64,000 bases of DNA from Enhygromyxa salina. Its GTDB lineage: Bacteria > Myxococcota_A > Polyangia > Nannocystales > Nannocystaceae. Under the pieces are notes generated by a model that saw only the letters and a list, made by a program, of their open reading frames with translations, had not been told where the DNA came from and searched no databases. Shown in pieces: positions 36,880 to 46,359 of this stretch. The number at the start of each line of letters is the position of its first letter. The stretch's first letter is position 1. Where the stretch lies: the NCBI RefSeq assembly GCF_000737335.2, contig NZ_JMCC02000016.1, positions 1-64,000 of the forward strand, given 5' to 3'. The position numbers and the translations under genes were made by a program.

Positions 36880-38906
36880 CCGCAGCCGCTTCGCCAACCG
36901 ACACCATTGTCACGCCCCCCACCAACGAGCTGCTGCTGGCGCGCGGCCTCGAGCTGCGCGACCGCTTCTTCGCGCTCTCGGCCAGCGCCGCCAGCGAGGA
37001 CGACAAGCAACGCTTTCGCGACCGGGTCAACGCGATCGAGGTCGAGCCGGTGCTCGAGCACAACGGCCTGTCGATGTCTCATCACCCCAGCGCGCGCTTC
37101 AAGGCCGTGCGCTTCTTGCCCGCGCAGCACATTCCCGACGACATCCGGCACTTGTTCGCGCGTCCATCCGCGCGGCTGCCAGAGCTCGCCGCCGTGTTCG
37201 TCGACCCTGAAGAATTCTCATTTCGCACCTTCGAGAACATCGTGCCGCTCGACCGTTGGTTCGAGTCCCTCGAGCTCGCGCTCGCGGATCGGCGCCCGCT
37301 CGGTCCCCCCCGCGCGCCGCGGGCCTACACCTTCACGCTCCTCGCGTCCCCCGACACCCGCGAGCTGCTCACCGGCCTCGACTCACTCAACCTCCAGGTT
37401 CGCCCGCTCAACGCAGCATCGCGCGGCGGCCAGCGCTTCATCTTCCACGCCGCGCGCCTGAGCGAAGTGTTGACCCAAGCGGTCCAACAGGCCATGCCCA
37501 AGCGCTGGATGCAGGGCTTCTCCCACGTCAACCCGGTGTTTCGCTGCAACCGCTTCGAGCCCGGCGATGGCAAATTCAGCCGCCACATCGACACGCCCTA
37601 TTACGACGCGGCCCGCAAGCACGTCTCGCGCTACACACTGCTGATCTACCTCACCGGTGGTCGTGCCGAGCCAGCGCTGCAGATCGGTGACGACATCGCG
37701 CTTTGCGACATCCAGCCCTTCACCTGCGTCATCTTCCCCCAGGACGAGGCCCACGAGGGCGCCCCATACGAGCAGGGGCGCAAGCTGTTCTTGCGGACAG
37801 AGCTGATCTTCGAGCACGCCGACGTGTCCCACGATCCCGACATCGCGCAGATGTTCGCCAAGGCCTGCTACCTCACCGGCGAGAGCGTGTTCTTGCCGGA
37901 CCTCGCTCGCGACGCTCACCTGCTCTACGACCGCGCCGCCGCGGCCCACTGGGGCCGAGCCGATCAGACCCCCGCACCGAGCGAGCCCTTCATTCACAAG
38001 CACTATCGCGGCGTCGACTTCGTCACCAACGGCTACGACTACTGGTTCCCGACCCGCGGCATCTCCATCCCCGAGTGCGCCGCGATCGCGGTCCTCGACC
38101 TGCTCAACTGCAAGATCGGCAGCCACGCGTTCCGCAAGCTATGCACGAGCGTGGTCTTGGACCCACCGAGCAGCTCGAACATGGACGCGTCCCCGAGCAC
38201 GTCCCCGAACAACTGGATCGGTGAGTTCCTCGAGTCGCGCGCGTGTGAGCGCACCGAGCCGGTGTTTCCCAGCCTCGACATCTCCACATTGTTCCCGCCG
38301 CCCGAGCACGTCGACGCCAGCATCTGCTGCGCTTTTCATTGCTTCGCCAACTGGGACGCGAGCCGCAGCGTCGAGACGGTCGACCTCTACGATCGGGCCC
38401 AACGCTGGGCCAAATCACGCATCGCTAGCGCGCCAATCACGATCATGGGTCAAGAGATCTTCTTGAACCTCGACAAGATCGTGGTCGCCAACGGCAAGAT
38501 CTACGTCGGCTCCGAAGAGCCGCTCGCGCCAGTCAATTTCGCCGCCTGCTGGAATGATGAGACCACCCCCGCCAACTACCTCGATGTCGAGGTCGTCGTG
38601 CAGGCTCCGTACTTGCTGGTCCCCCCGATCTTGTTTGCCGAGTCAGCGCGCAGCCGCCACCTCATGGTCGACTTGTTCCGCAACTCGTGGGCTGTCCGCC
38701 ATCGGCCACGCGCGATCCCGGTTCCCAAGATCCTCGAGCTCACCGAGGCACACTACGAGTCTGACACCGGGCAGGCCACGCCGTGGCTGGATGCTGCTGC
38801 GCTCGAGGCTGATCCGGATCACGCCGCCGACTCTGCGGGCGCGTGGTGGTCGGATGAAGACTTCGTCTGCGAGCTCTACGCCGACGGCCCGGAAGCTGAG
38901 GCCTGA
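36876..38906 (+). CDS. 2-oxoglutarate/Fe(II) oxygenase, prolyl-hydroxylase-like
   Basis: A 676-residue protein. About residues 200-320 form a 2OG-Fe(II) double-stranded beta-helix: FRCNRFEPGDGKFSRHIDTP gives the metal ligands His and Asp (about 236, 238), EAHEGAPYEQG the second His (about 293), and KLFLRTELIFEH the 2OG-binding Arg (about 308). Spacing fits the P4H-type group, which hydroxylates Pro or related side chains of proteins. The flanking ~200 N-terminal and ~350 C-terminal residues are not recognised. ATG 36876 overlaps the LRR gene stop, and the SRAP gene starts 2 nt after this stop. The co-encoded LRR protein is a plausible substrate or adaptor (inference). Confidence 0.83.
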   Translation: MTAAASPTDTIVTPPTNELLLARGLELRDRFFALSASAASEDDKQRFRDRVNAIEVEPVLEHNGLSMSHHPSARFKAVRFLPAQHIPDDIRHLFARPSARLPELAAVFVDPEEFSFRTFENIVPLDRWFESLELALADRRPLGPPRAPRAYTFTLLASPDTRELLTGLDSLNLQVRPLNAASRGGQRFIFHAARLSEVLTQAVQQAMPKRWMQGFSHVNPVFRCNRFEPGDGKFSRHIDTPYYDAARKHVSRYTLLIYLTGGRAEPALQIGDDIALCDIQPFTCVIFPQDEAHEGAPYEQGRKLFLRTELIFEHADVSHDPDIAQMFAKACYLTGESVFLPDLARDAHLLYDRAAAAHWGRADQTPAPSEPFIHKHYRGVDFVTNGYDYWFPTRGISIPECAAIAVLDLLNCKIGSHAFRKLCTSVVLDPPSSSNMDASPSTSPNNWIGEFLESRACERTEPVFPSLDISTLFPPPEHVDASICCAFHCFANWDASRSVETVDLYDRAQRWAKSRIASAPITIMGQEIFLNLDKIVVANGKIYVGSEEPLAPVNFAACWNDETTPANYLDVEVVVQAPYLLVPPILFAESARSRHLMVDLFRNSWAVRHRPRAIPVPKILELTEAHYESDTGQATPWLDAAALEADPDHAADSAGAWWSDEDFVCELYADGPEAEA

Positions 38907-38908
38907 GC

Positions 38909-39520
38909 ATGTGTGGTCGCTTCGTAACCGGCTCCGACGAGCACAGCTGGCGCAGCTGGAGCTCGATCTTGCGATTGACCACCGAGGGCGTCCCCACGCT
39001 CTCGGGCGAGCCCTTTGTTCCTACCGCGAGCGTCCCGATCATTCGTCACATCGTTGACGCCAAGCCCGACGCGCCCGCAGCCAGCGAGCTCGTGTGGGCC
39101 CGGTGGGGGCTGGCGCCGAGCTGGATGAAGCGCCCGCTGCAACAGCGACCGCAATACAACGTCCGCTCCGAGACCGCGCCAAGCAAGTTCAAGAAGTACT
39201 TCACCACCCGTCGCTGCCTCCTCCCGGCCTCTGGCTTTTGGATTCGCCGCAGCCCCAAGGGGGAGTACGCCTACGTCAGCGTCCCAAACAGTCCACTGTT
39301 CGGCCTCGCCGGCCTCTGGACCGAGCGCGAGCTGGACGGCGAGACCTTGCGCTCGTGCACGATCCTCACGACGCAGGCCGCCCCCGAGCTCGCCGATCTT
39401 CACGAGCGGAGCCCGGTGATCTTGCTCGCCGATCAGGCCACCCGCTGGCTCGCCCCAGACTGCTCCCTCACCGAGCTCTCGACCCTGTGTGCGGGCCACG
39501 TTCCACTCTCGGTCGCGTGA
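38909..39520 (+). CDS. SRAP-domain protein (YedK/HMCES-like) lacking usual Glu
   Basis: A 203-residue SRAP protein. Known members (YedK, HMCES) use Cys2 to cross-link abasic sites in ssDNA. Here Cys2 (MCGRF), WGLAPSWMK, the Asn in YNVRSET, RRCLLPASGF and the His of ADLHERSPVIL are present. The usual GFYEW is replaced by GFWIRR, so the active-site Glu (E105 in YedK) is Ile here. Cross-link chemistry may therefore be altered or reversed more slowly. It starts 2 nt after the oxygenase and overlaps the next small gene by 4 nt, an unusual operon setting for a repair protein. Confidence 0.9.
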   Translation: MCGRFVTGSDEHSWRSWSSILRLTTEGVPTLSGEPFVPTASVPIIRHIVDAKPDAPAASELVWARWGLAPSWMKRPLQQRPQYNVRSETAPSKFKKYFTTRRCLLPASGFWIRRSPKGEYAYVSVPNSPLFGLAGLWTERELDGETLRSCTILTTQAAPELADLHERSPVILLADQATRWLAPDCSLTELSTLCAGHVPLSVA

Positions 39521-39651
39521 CGGTGTACGGACTGCCGCGAGCCCTCCTCGCCGCGTCTGCGCTGTGTGTAGCGAGCGTCCTCGTCCTCGCCAGCTACGCC
39601 GCGCACGCAGGCAACGACCAAGGCCCGCCCACGGTCGTCTCCGGGTGGTGA
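39517..39651 (+). CDS. Possible 44-aa exported small protein
   Basis: A frame starting at GTG 39517 that overlaps the SRAP stop by the 4-nt GTGA arrangement. It codes a basic start, a hydrophobic core (ALLAASALCVASVLVLASY) and an Ala-x-Ala-like site (AAHA) followed by a ~15-residue polar tail (GNDQGPPTVVSGW). This looks like a signal peptide with a short mature peptide, or a one-helix membrane microprotein. The coupling to the upstream operon supports it; the short length limits certainty. A hairpin follows at 39672-39695. Confidence 0.45.
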   Translation: MTVYGLPRALLAASALCVASVLVLASYAAHAGNDQGPPTVVSGW

Positions 39652-39671
39652 ACCCGTCTATTGGATCGGTG

Positions 39672-39695
39672 ATCACTACCGCTGCCGCTAGTGAT
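39672..39695. terminator. Hairpin between convergent genes
   Basis: ATCACTA at 39672-39678 pairs with TAGTGAT at 39689-39695 across a 10-nt loop. It lies 20 nt past the small-protein stop and 48 nt before the convergent GNAT stop. No T-tract follows. Confidence 0.35.
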
Positions 39696-39743
39696 GAGTT
39701 GGATCGCTCGTCCCGCGAACTGCGGCCCGCGACGCGAAGCCGG

Positions 39744-40226
39744 TCACAACAGCTTGGACATGTAGCTCGAGTTTGGATCATTGGTGTAGGCCCCAAACGG
39801 GCCGCACGCGATGTAGCCGAACGAGGTGTAGAGCTTGCGGGCCGGCTCGAACGCGGGTTGCGAGCCGGTTTCGAGCGAGAGTCGGGTGAGCCCGCGGTCG
39901 CGTGCAGCGGCTTCGATGTGGGCGAGCAGCTTCGCGGCGATGCCATGGCCACGCCAGGCCGCGAGCACGTGCATGCTCTTGATCTCGCCCGTCGTGGGCG
40001 TGAGCTGTTTGAGCGCGCCGCATCCGACCACCGCGGCACCGATCCAGGCCGACCAAAACCGAACGTCGGCCCCGCGCAGGTGGTCGACGTCGAGTGCGTG
40101 CACGCTGCAGGCCGGTGATTGCGAGCGCATCTGGGCCAAATGCGTGGCGATCAGCTCGCGCACTGGCGCCGACGTGAGCGGGTCGAGCTCGAAGCGGAGA
40201 TGATCGACTGCGACGTTCATGGTCAT
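39744..40226 (-). CDS. GNAT family N-acetyltransferase
   Basis: A 160-residue GNAT protein. The acetyl-CoA-binding motif A is EIKSMHVLAAWRGHGIAAKL (about 82-101), with RGHGIA as the pyrophosphate loop. It is followed by RGLTRLSLETGSQPAF and KLYTSFGYIACGPF, the latter a typical beta-6/7 end. It transfers an acetyl group from acetyl-CoA to an amine; the substrate is unknown. The start is ATG 40226 (a second in-frame ATG lies two codons later). The 258-nt gap to the divergent 1882-residue kinase gene holds both promoters. Confidence 0.88.
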   Translation of the reverse strand: MTMNVAVDHLRFELDPLTSAPVRELIATHLAQMRSQSPACSVHALDVDHLRGADVRFWSAWIGAAVVGCGALKQLTPTTGEIKSMHVLAAWRGHGIAAKLLAHIEAAARDRGLTRLSLETGSQPAFEPARKLYTSFGYIACGPFGAYTNDPNSSYMSKLL

Positions 40227-40484
40227 GGGTGGATCAGCGCGGCGTGTGCCTCTTGCCCAACGTGGGCGCGACCGGAAGGAGCGCGAAGACGAGGGTAACC
40301 TCAGCGCGCTCGCTTCGAACGCCTCGACCCTCCACCCTCCACCCTCCGTCGGCCGGCGTGAACGAGCCCTTGGCAAATATGTCCCGGAGCACATCTCGCG
40401 GCCTCGCAGACAGGATGGGGGAGCGGGCTTCTCGCGCCCCTCATTTGTTCGTTGTCCGCGCACAAACTTCAGACGCCGTCGTCT

Positions 40485-43400
40485 ATGATGTCGCGTGATC
40501 CCATGGTGCTCGCTCTCGCCGACTATCGGGTAACCGGACCACTCCATGGGTCGGGGCGCTCGCGTCTGCTCTGTGCCGTATCCGAGCGGGACGGCAGCGA
40601 GGTCATCGCCAAGGTATTCGACATCGCTGACGAGACCGTAGAAGCCCGGGTTCAGCACGAGTTCGAGCTCATCCGCGGCCTCGACGTGGAAGGCATCGTC
40701 CGGGCCGAGTCACTGCAGCGCGTGGGTGATCAGCTCGTGCTGATCCTCGAGCGGGCTCCGGGCGTGGATCTGCGCGTGCTCGCGGCAGGGCAACCGCTGC
40801 CGCTCGAGCTGTTCGGGCAGATCGCCATACAGATCGCCGAGATCCTGGCCCAGACCCACGCACAGCGGATCATTCACCGCGACATCAAGCCGGCCAACCT
40901 GTTGTTTGACGCCAAGAGCGGTCGTGCTCACCTGGCCGACTTCGGGATCTCCGTGTTGCTCGAGAGCGAGCGACGCCACATCTACGACGACCAGATCCTC
41001 AGCGGCACGCTGCCCTACATCTCGCCTGAGCAGACCGGTCGCACCAACCGCAGTGTCGACTTTCGCAGTGATCTGTACTCGCTGGGTGTGACCTTCTACG
41101 AGCTGCTGACGGGCCAGCGGCCGTTCGAGGATACGTCCCCGCTCGAGCTGATCCATGCCCACCTCGCTCGCACCCCGCGGGCCCCCCACGAGCTGGTGCC
41201 CGAGCTGCCGATCGGTATCTCGCGCTTGGTCATGAAGCTGCTGGCCAAGGCCCCCGAACACCGCTACCAAACGGCGACCGGGCTCGCGGCCGATCTACGC
41301 GAGCTGCTCGGCCTCCACGAGCGCGGCCAGCCCGACGCCAGCTACGAGCTCGGTCGCGCAGATCGCTCGACCTCGCTGCAGCTCCCCCACCAGCTCTACG
41401 GGCGCGAGCACGAGCACCGCGAGCTGCGTGAAGCCTTCGAACAGCTGATCGCGTCCAAGGCTCGCCAGACCGCCCTGCTCGCCGGCCCGCCTGGTGTCGG
41501 CAAGTCCGCGCTGCTCGATGAGCTCGAGGTCGCCGCAATCGGCCACGGTGGGCATGTCCTGCGTGGCAAGTATGGCGCCTATCACGAGCTGCCTTACGCC
41601 GCGATCGTCCAGGCGTTCACCGGCATGTTCGAGCTGCTGCTGACCGAGACCGACGCCGGCCTGCTGCGCTGGCGTCGGCGCCTCGTCACGGGGCTCGGGG
41701 GTCTGGTCAACGTCGTGTGCGAGCTGGTCCCGGCGCTCACTCTGATCGTTGGTGAGCAACCAAAGCTGGCGGAGCTCGGCCCGATCGAGGGCCGCAACCG
41801 GCTGCATGTAGCGATCGAGCGCTTGGTCTCGACCCTGTGCGAGCACGGCCCGCTGGTGCTGATGCTCGACGATCTACACGCGGCCGACCACGGCAGCATC
41901 GCGCTGCTCGAGACCCTGATCCGTGGCGTGACGGGCCCACTGCTGATCACCGGGACCCTGCGCCCAGGTCAGATCCCAGCGGGTCATCCGCTGCAGGCGC
42001 TGATCGACGAAGTCGAGGCCCAGCGTCTACCCCGAGCTGGCGTGATCAACGTCGCCCCCCTCTCGAGCCAGGCGATCGAGGCGCTGCTACACGACGCCCT
42101 GGGCGGGGCGTCGGACCAACTCCACACGCTCGCGGCGATCGTCAAACGCAAGACCGGCGGCGTCCCGCTCTTCATCGGCCAATTCATGTCGCAGCTGGTC
42201 ACCAACGAGCTGCTGCTGCTCGACGCCGACGGCTGGCGCTGGGACCAGTCAAAGGTCGAGGCCGCGCAGATCCCCGACGACGCGGTCGAGATGATGAGCA
42301 ACAGACTGCGGCTGCTGCCCGCGCCCGCCCGCCTGCTCCTCGGGCGCGCGGCCTGCTTGGGCATCCGCTTCGGGCTCGCCGAGCTGGCGCTGGTCAGCGA
42401 CTGTCCCCCCGGCGAGCTGGTCGGCAACTCCTTCGAGCTCATCGAAGCCGGCCTATTGGTTGGTATCGGCCACGAGTACGGCTTTACCCACGACAGCATC
42501 CAGCACGCGGCGCGACGGCAGCTGCCGCCCGACGAGACCCGGCGGGTGCACTGGAAGATCGCCCGCCACCTGCTCGAGACGCTCGAGGGATCGGCGCTCG
42601 ACGAGCAACTCTTCGAGATCGTCGAGCACCTCGACGCGGGGATCCCAGAGCAGCTCGAACCTGCGCAGCGTGTCGAGGTCGCCACGCTCAACTTGCGCGC
42701 AGGTCAGCGCGCGCTCGACTCGGCCGCCTACGATCTCGCGCTGCGCTATTTCGGTCATGGGCTCGAGCAGCTCGAGCATGCTCCCAGCAATCCCAGCCTT
42801 CCAAGTGATGCGGCCTCGGGTGAACACGACAAGCTCGTGTTCGGCCTATGGTTTGGCCACGCGCAGACGCTGGCCCTCGCCAGTCAACACGAGCGCGCCA
42901 ACGCGGCGTTCGACACCCTGCTCGCGCGCCCGCTCAGCCCCTACCAGTACGGGCTGGTGATCTCGCGGCGAATCCGGCTGCTGCAGCTCGACAATCGGCA
43001 GCCCGAGGCCATCGCGCTCGGGCGTGACGCCTTGGCGCAGCTCGGGGCTCCGCTGCCGCGCAAGGTCGGTCTTGGCCGCGCGCTGCTCAGCCTGACACGC
43101 GCGTGGCTCATGATCCGCGGCTTCAACCTCGACACGGCGATGGCGCTCCCGGCCTGCGAAGATCCGCGCGGCGCGGCCTTGTTCGAGATCGTCTCGCAGC
43201 TCAAGTACCCGGCCTTTATCGTCGACCTCAACCTGTTCATGTACCTCAGCGGCGTCCACGTCCTGTTGCTGGGTACCCACGGGTTTCACGAGACCACGCC
43301 GATCGCCATGGCGGATCTCTCGATCAACGTCGGCGGGGGCTTCAACAAGCCGCACGAGGCCCAACGCACCATCGATCTCGCTCAGCAGCTGTGCGCGCGC

Positions 43401-46133
43401 ACCGACAAGCCCGACGTCCCCCGCTCCAACATCGTCGCGATCGCCGGCTCGCTCTGTTACCACCGGACGCGCCCCTACGCCGACTTCCTCCATGAGTTCG
43501 AGCTCGCCTATCTGCTCGCCCTCGAGCTCGGCGAGTTCGATCACGCGGCGTTCATCGCTGCGTTTGGGCTCGACATGCAGCTCGAGGTTGGCACCCATCT
43601 CGCGGTGTTGGATCGCCGCGCGCTCGAGATCGAGTACGAGCTTGGGTGCCGCGGCGCCAAGCAAATGCAGAGCGTGAGCTGGGTCGCCGTCAACTGCTGC
43701 GCGGAGCTGCTCGGTGAGCGCGCCCTCGAGGTCGACGGGCAGCCCCGCGGGATCGCCCAGCTCACACCCGAGGCGCTGCTGGCCCGCGGCGGCGTCCCGA
43801 CCAACGACTACGCGGCGCTGGCCGACATCGCGCTCGTGCAGGTGGTCCTCGGTGACTACGCCGCCGCGCTCGAGACCGGCATCCGGGCTGCGCCCAAGAT
43901 CGCGGTTGTGCTCTTCAACAGCTGGTTGGTCCCTCGCTCGTACCTGGCGCTGTGCGTGGCCGTGAGCGCCCAACGTCTCGCCGGGCAAGCGCTGCCGCCC
44001 AACGCCCAGTCGCTCGCAAACAAGGGCCTGAGCCTGCTGCGCGCGTGGGCCAAGGCCTGCCCCAGCAACTATGGGCACTACCTCGAGCTCGCGCTGGGCC
44101 TGCGCGAGGCCGTCCGCAGCCATGCCAAGCGGGCCAGGTTAGTTCGAGCCATCGCCCACCTGGATCGTGCTTGGATTCAGGCTCGGACCCGGGGCTGCCG
44201 CTGGGTCGAGGGCATCGCCGCCCAGTTCGTCGCCGAGCTGCTCGAGCGTCACGGCGGCGGTGTGCTCGTCGAGGGCGCGTGGCGCAGGGCATGGGACGCG
44301 TACTCGGCCTGGGGCGCAGAGGCCAAGCTCGAACGTCTGCGCGCCCGCAAGCCCACGCTGTTCGCCGAGCCCGAGCGCAGGCGCGGCAGCCCGACCACGG
44401 GTCCAGCCACGGGCCCCAGCTCTGGCTCCTCCAACACCAGCTTGGATCTCGAGGGCGTGCTGCGCAGCGTCGGCGTCATCACCGAGGATCTGCATCTCGA
44501 CGAGGTCATCACCCGGGTGCTCGACGCGGCGCTGACCTGCGCCGGGGCAGGCCACGGACAGCTGTTGCTCGAGCGCGGTGGTGAGCTGACCTTGGTCGCC
44601 GAAGCTCGCGGCGCCGACCACAGGGCCAGCGTGCTCCGCAAGCCCCGGCGCTTGCGCGACGTCGGCGACCAAGCACCCCGTACGATCATCAATTTCGTGG
44701 TGCGTACCGGTAAGTCATTGGTGCTCGACGACGCCGGCAGCGATCCACGCTTCGCCAGTGATCCCTACCTCGCGCGCCACGAAGTCCACTCGCTGATCGC
44801 CATGCCGATCGTGAGGAACGCGCTGATCGGCGTGCTCGTGCTCGAGAACCGGCTGCGCACCCACGGGTTCACGCCCGCGAGCATCGAGACCCTGCGCCTG
44901 ATCACCGACCAAGCCGCGAGCACGCTCGACAACGCCCGGCTCTACGCGGCGCTGGGCCGCAGCGAAGCCCGCTGGCGCTCGTTGGTCGATGGCGCCCCCG
45001 ACATGATCGCGTTGCTCGACGAGCGTGGCAGGTTCGCGTTCGTCAATCGCAGCCTCGATGCCGAGTCCGATTTCATCGTCGCAATGACCCCGGAGTCACG
45101 CGAGAAGTGGTACGCAGCGGTCGAGCTGGCCCTTGCCAACGGCGAGCAGCGCGAGCTCGAGGTCGAGCTGCCGGGGCCGTCCACGTCGCGTTGGTACGCG
45201 GTCCGCATCGCTGCGATTGCGCTCGATGGTGAGCTCGACGGTGAGGCCAATGGTGAGCTCGATCATGAGCTCGATCGTGAGGGGCCCGAGGCGATCGACG
45301 GGCGGTCCGGCAGGCGCCGGCGCAACGCGATCGCCGTCGCCACCGACATCACCGATCGCAAGCACGCCGAGGCCGAGCGCGAGCAGCTCGCGGCCCAGGT
45401 CCGCCAGCAGCAGCGCCTCGAGTCGCTTGGGACCCTCGCTAGCGGCGTCGCCCACGAGATCAACAACCCCATGCAGGGCATCATGAACTACGCCGAGCTG
45501 ATCGCGGACAACCCGGACGACCGCAACACCGTGCTGGAATTCGCTGGCGAGATCACCCACGAGACCGAGCGGGTCTCCGCGATCGTCCGCAACCTGCTGA
45601 CATTCTCGCGTCAGGAGCATGAGCAGGATTTCGAGCAGGTCCAGGTCCGCGCGCTGATCGATGGCACGCTCTCGCTGATCAACGCGATCCTACGACGAGA
45701 CCAGATCACGATGAAAATTGACGTCCCGCCGCTGCTGGTCCGCTGCCGAAGCCAGCAGATCCAGCAGATCATCATGAACTTGGTGACCAACGCACGCGAC
45801 GCCCTCAACGAGCACCACCCCGGCCGCCACGCCCGCAAGCACATCCAGATCCGGGCGCACGCGCTCGAGGGCGTCGATCGTGTGCGGATCAGCGTCGAAG
45901 ACAACGGCGGCGGTATCCCAGAAGCGATTCGCACCAAGATATTCGACCCCTTCTTCACCACCAAAGACCGCGACCATGGCACTGGCTTGGGTCTCTCGGT
46001 CTCCCACGGGATCGCGCACGAGCACGACGGCGAGCTCTCGGTCGAGACCCACATCGGCAAGGGCACCTGCTTTCATCTGGACCTGCCCGCCGGGTCGGCC
46101 TCGGGCGACGGGCCGTCCAGTCTGCCCCCATGA
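40485..46133 (+). CDS. Hybrid Ser/Thr kinase-ATPase-GAF-PAS-histidine kinase
   Basis: A 1882-residue signalling protein with five modules. They are a Ser/Thr kinase (about 8-270; HRDIKPANLLF at about 131, LADFGISV, YISPEQ); an AAA/STAND ATPase (Walker A GPPGVGKSALL at about 334, Walker B LMLDDLHAAD near 455); a helical repeat region (about 600-1280); a GAF domain (about 1320-1490) with a short PAS-like segment (about 1500-1630); and a histidine kinase. The HK part has the phosphoacceptor in GVAHEINNPMQGIMNYAEL (His about 1656), N-box NLVTNARDAL, G-boxes DNGGGIPE and GTGLGLSVSHG. It joins two phosphorylation chemistries in one chain, a layout known in fungi and some bacteria. A Leu-Asp-Gly-Glu type repeat interrupts the PAS segment. 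The start is one of three close ATGs. Confidence 0.93.
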   Translation: MMSRDPMVLALADYRVTGPLHGSGRSRLLCAVSERDGSEVIAKVFDIADETVEARVQHEFELIRGLDVEGIVRAESLQRVGDQLVLILERAPGVDLRVLAAGQPLPLELFGQIAIQIAEILAQTHAQRIIHRDIKPANLLFDAKSGRAHLADFGISVLLESERRHIYDDQILSGTLPYISPEQTGRTNRSVDFRSDLYSLGVTFYELLTGQRPFEDTSPLELIHAHLARTPRAPHELVPELPIGISRLVMKLLAKAPEHRYQTATGLAADLRELLGLHERGQPDASYELGRADRSTSLQLPHQLYGREHEHRELREAFEQLIASKARQTALLAGPPGVGKSALLDELEVAAIGHGGHVLRGKYGAYHELPYAAIVQAFTGMFELLLTETDAGLLRWRRRLVTGLGGLVNVVCELVPALTLIVGEQPKLAELGPIEGRNRLHVAIERLVSTLCEHGPLVLMLDDLHAADHGSIALLETLIRGVTGPLLITGTLRPGQIPAGHPLQALIDEVEAQRLPRAGVINVAPLSSQAIEALLHDALGGASDQLHTLAAIVKRKTGGVPLFIGQFMSQLVTNELLLLDADGWRWDQSKVEAAQIPDDAVEMMSNRLRLLPAPARLLLGRAACLGIRFGLAELALVSDCPPGELVGNSFELIEAGLLVGIGHEYGFTHDSIQHAARRQLPPDETRRVHWKIARHLLETLEGSALDEQLFEIVEHLDAGIPEQLEPAQRVEVATLNLRAGQRALDSAAYDLALRYFGHGLEQLEHAPSNPSLPSDAASGEHDKLVFGLWFGHAQTLALASQHERANAAFDTLLARPLSPYQYGLVISRRIRLLQLDNRQPEAIALGRDALAQLGAPLPRKVGLGRALLSLTRAWLMIRGFNLDTAMALPACEDPRGAALFEIVSQLKYPAFIVDLNLFMYLSGVHVLLLGTHGFHETTPIAMADLSINVGGGFNKPHEAQRTIDLAQQLCARTDKPDVPRSNIVAIAGSLCYHRTRPYADFLHEFELAYLLALELGEFDHAAFIAAFGLDMQLEVGTHLAVLDRRALEIEYELGCRGAKQMQSVSWVAVNCCAELLGERALEVDGQPRGIAQLTPEALLARGGVPTNDYAALADIALVQVVLGDYAAALETGIRAAPKIAVVLFNSWLVPRSYLALCVAVSAQRLAGQALPPNAQSLANKGLSLLRAWAKACPSNYGHYLELALGLREAVRSHAKRARLVRAIAHLDRAWIQARTRGCRWVEGIAAQFVAELLERHGGGVLVEGAWRRAWDAYSAWGAEAKLERLRARKPTLFAEPERRRGSPTTGPATGPSSGSSNTSLDLEGVLRSVGVITEDLHLDEVITRVLDAALTCAGAGHGQLLLERGGELTLVAEARGADHRASVLRKPRRLRDVGDQAPRTIINFVVRTGKSLVLDDAGSDPRFASDPYLARHEVHSLIAMPIVRNALIGVLVLENRLRTHGFTPASIETLRLITDQAASTLDNARLYAALGRSEARWRSLVDGAPDMIALLDERGRFAFVNRSLDAESDFIVAMTPESREKWYAAVELALANGEQRELEVELPGPSTSRWYAVRIAAIALDGELDGEANGELDHELDREGPEAIDGRSGRRRRNAIAVATDITDRKHAEAEREQLAAQVRQQQRLESLGTLASGVAHEINNPMQGIMNYAELIADNPDDRNTVLEFAGEITHETERVSAIVRNLLTFSRQEHEQDFEQVQVRALIDGTLSLINAILRRDQITMKIDVPPLLVRCRSQQIQQIIMNLVTNARDALNEHHPGRHARKHIQIRAHALEGVDRVRISVEDNGGGIPEAIRTKIFDPFFTTKDRDHGTGLGLSVSHGIAHEHDGELSVETHIGKGTCFHLDLPAGSASGDGPSSLPP

Positions 46134-46141
46134 AAGCGCGC

Positions 46142-46161
46142 CGCGTCGCCAACGCGACGCG
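46142..46161 (+). terminator. Hairpin after hybrid kinase gene
   Basis: CGCGTCGC (46142-46149) pairs with GCGACGCG (46154-46161) around CAAC, starting 9 nt after the stop. It is GC-rich and compact with no T-tract, as is common in high-GC genomes. Confidence 0.45.
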
Positions 46162-46359
46162 AAGCGGGAGCGTGGGTCGCTCGCCCTCCCCCCCGCATCC
46201 AGCCGACGCTATGATGCATAGTAGCCAGATTTGGACATTGTCGGGGTTCCCGTCACATCGAGCGATGAAACCCCTACACTTTGACGTGCCATCATGTACA
46301 GTTGAATGAGGCAGCGTCGCCCGGTGTCACATGGGGCCGATGTAGGGAGAGTGACTTCA

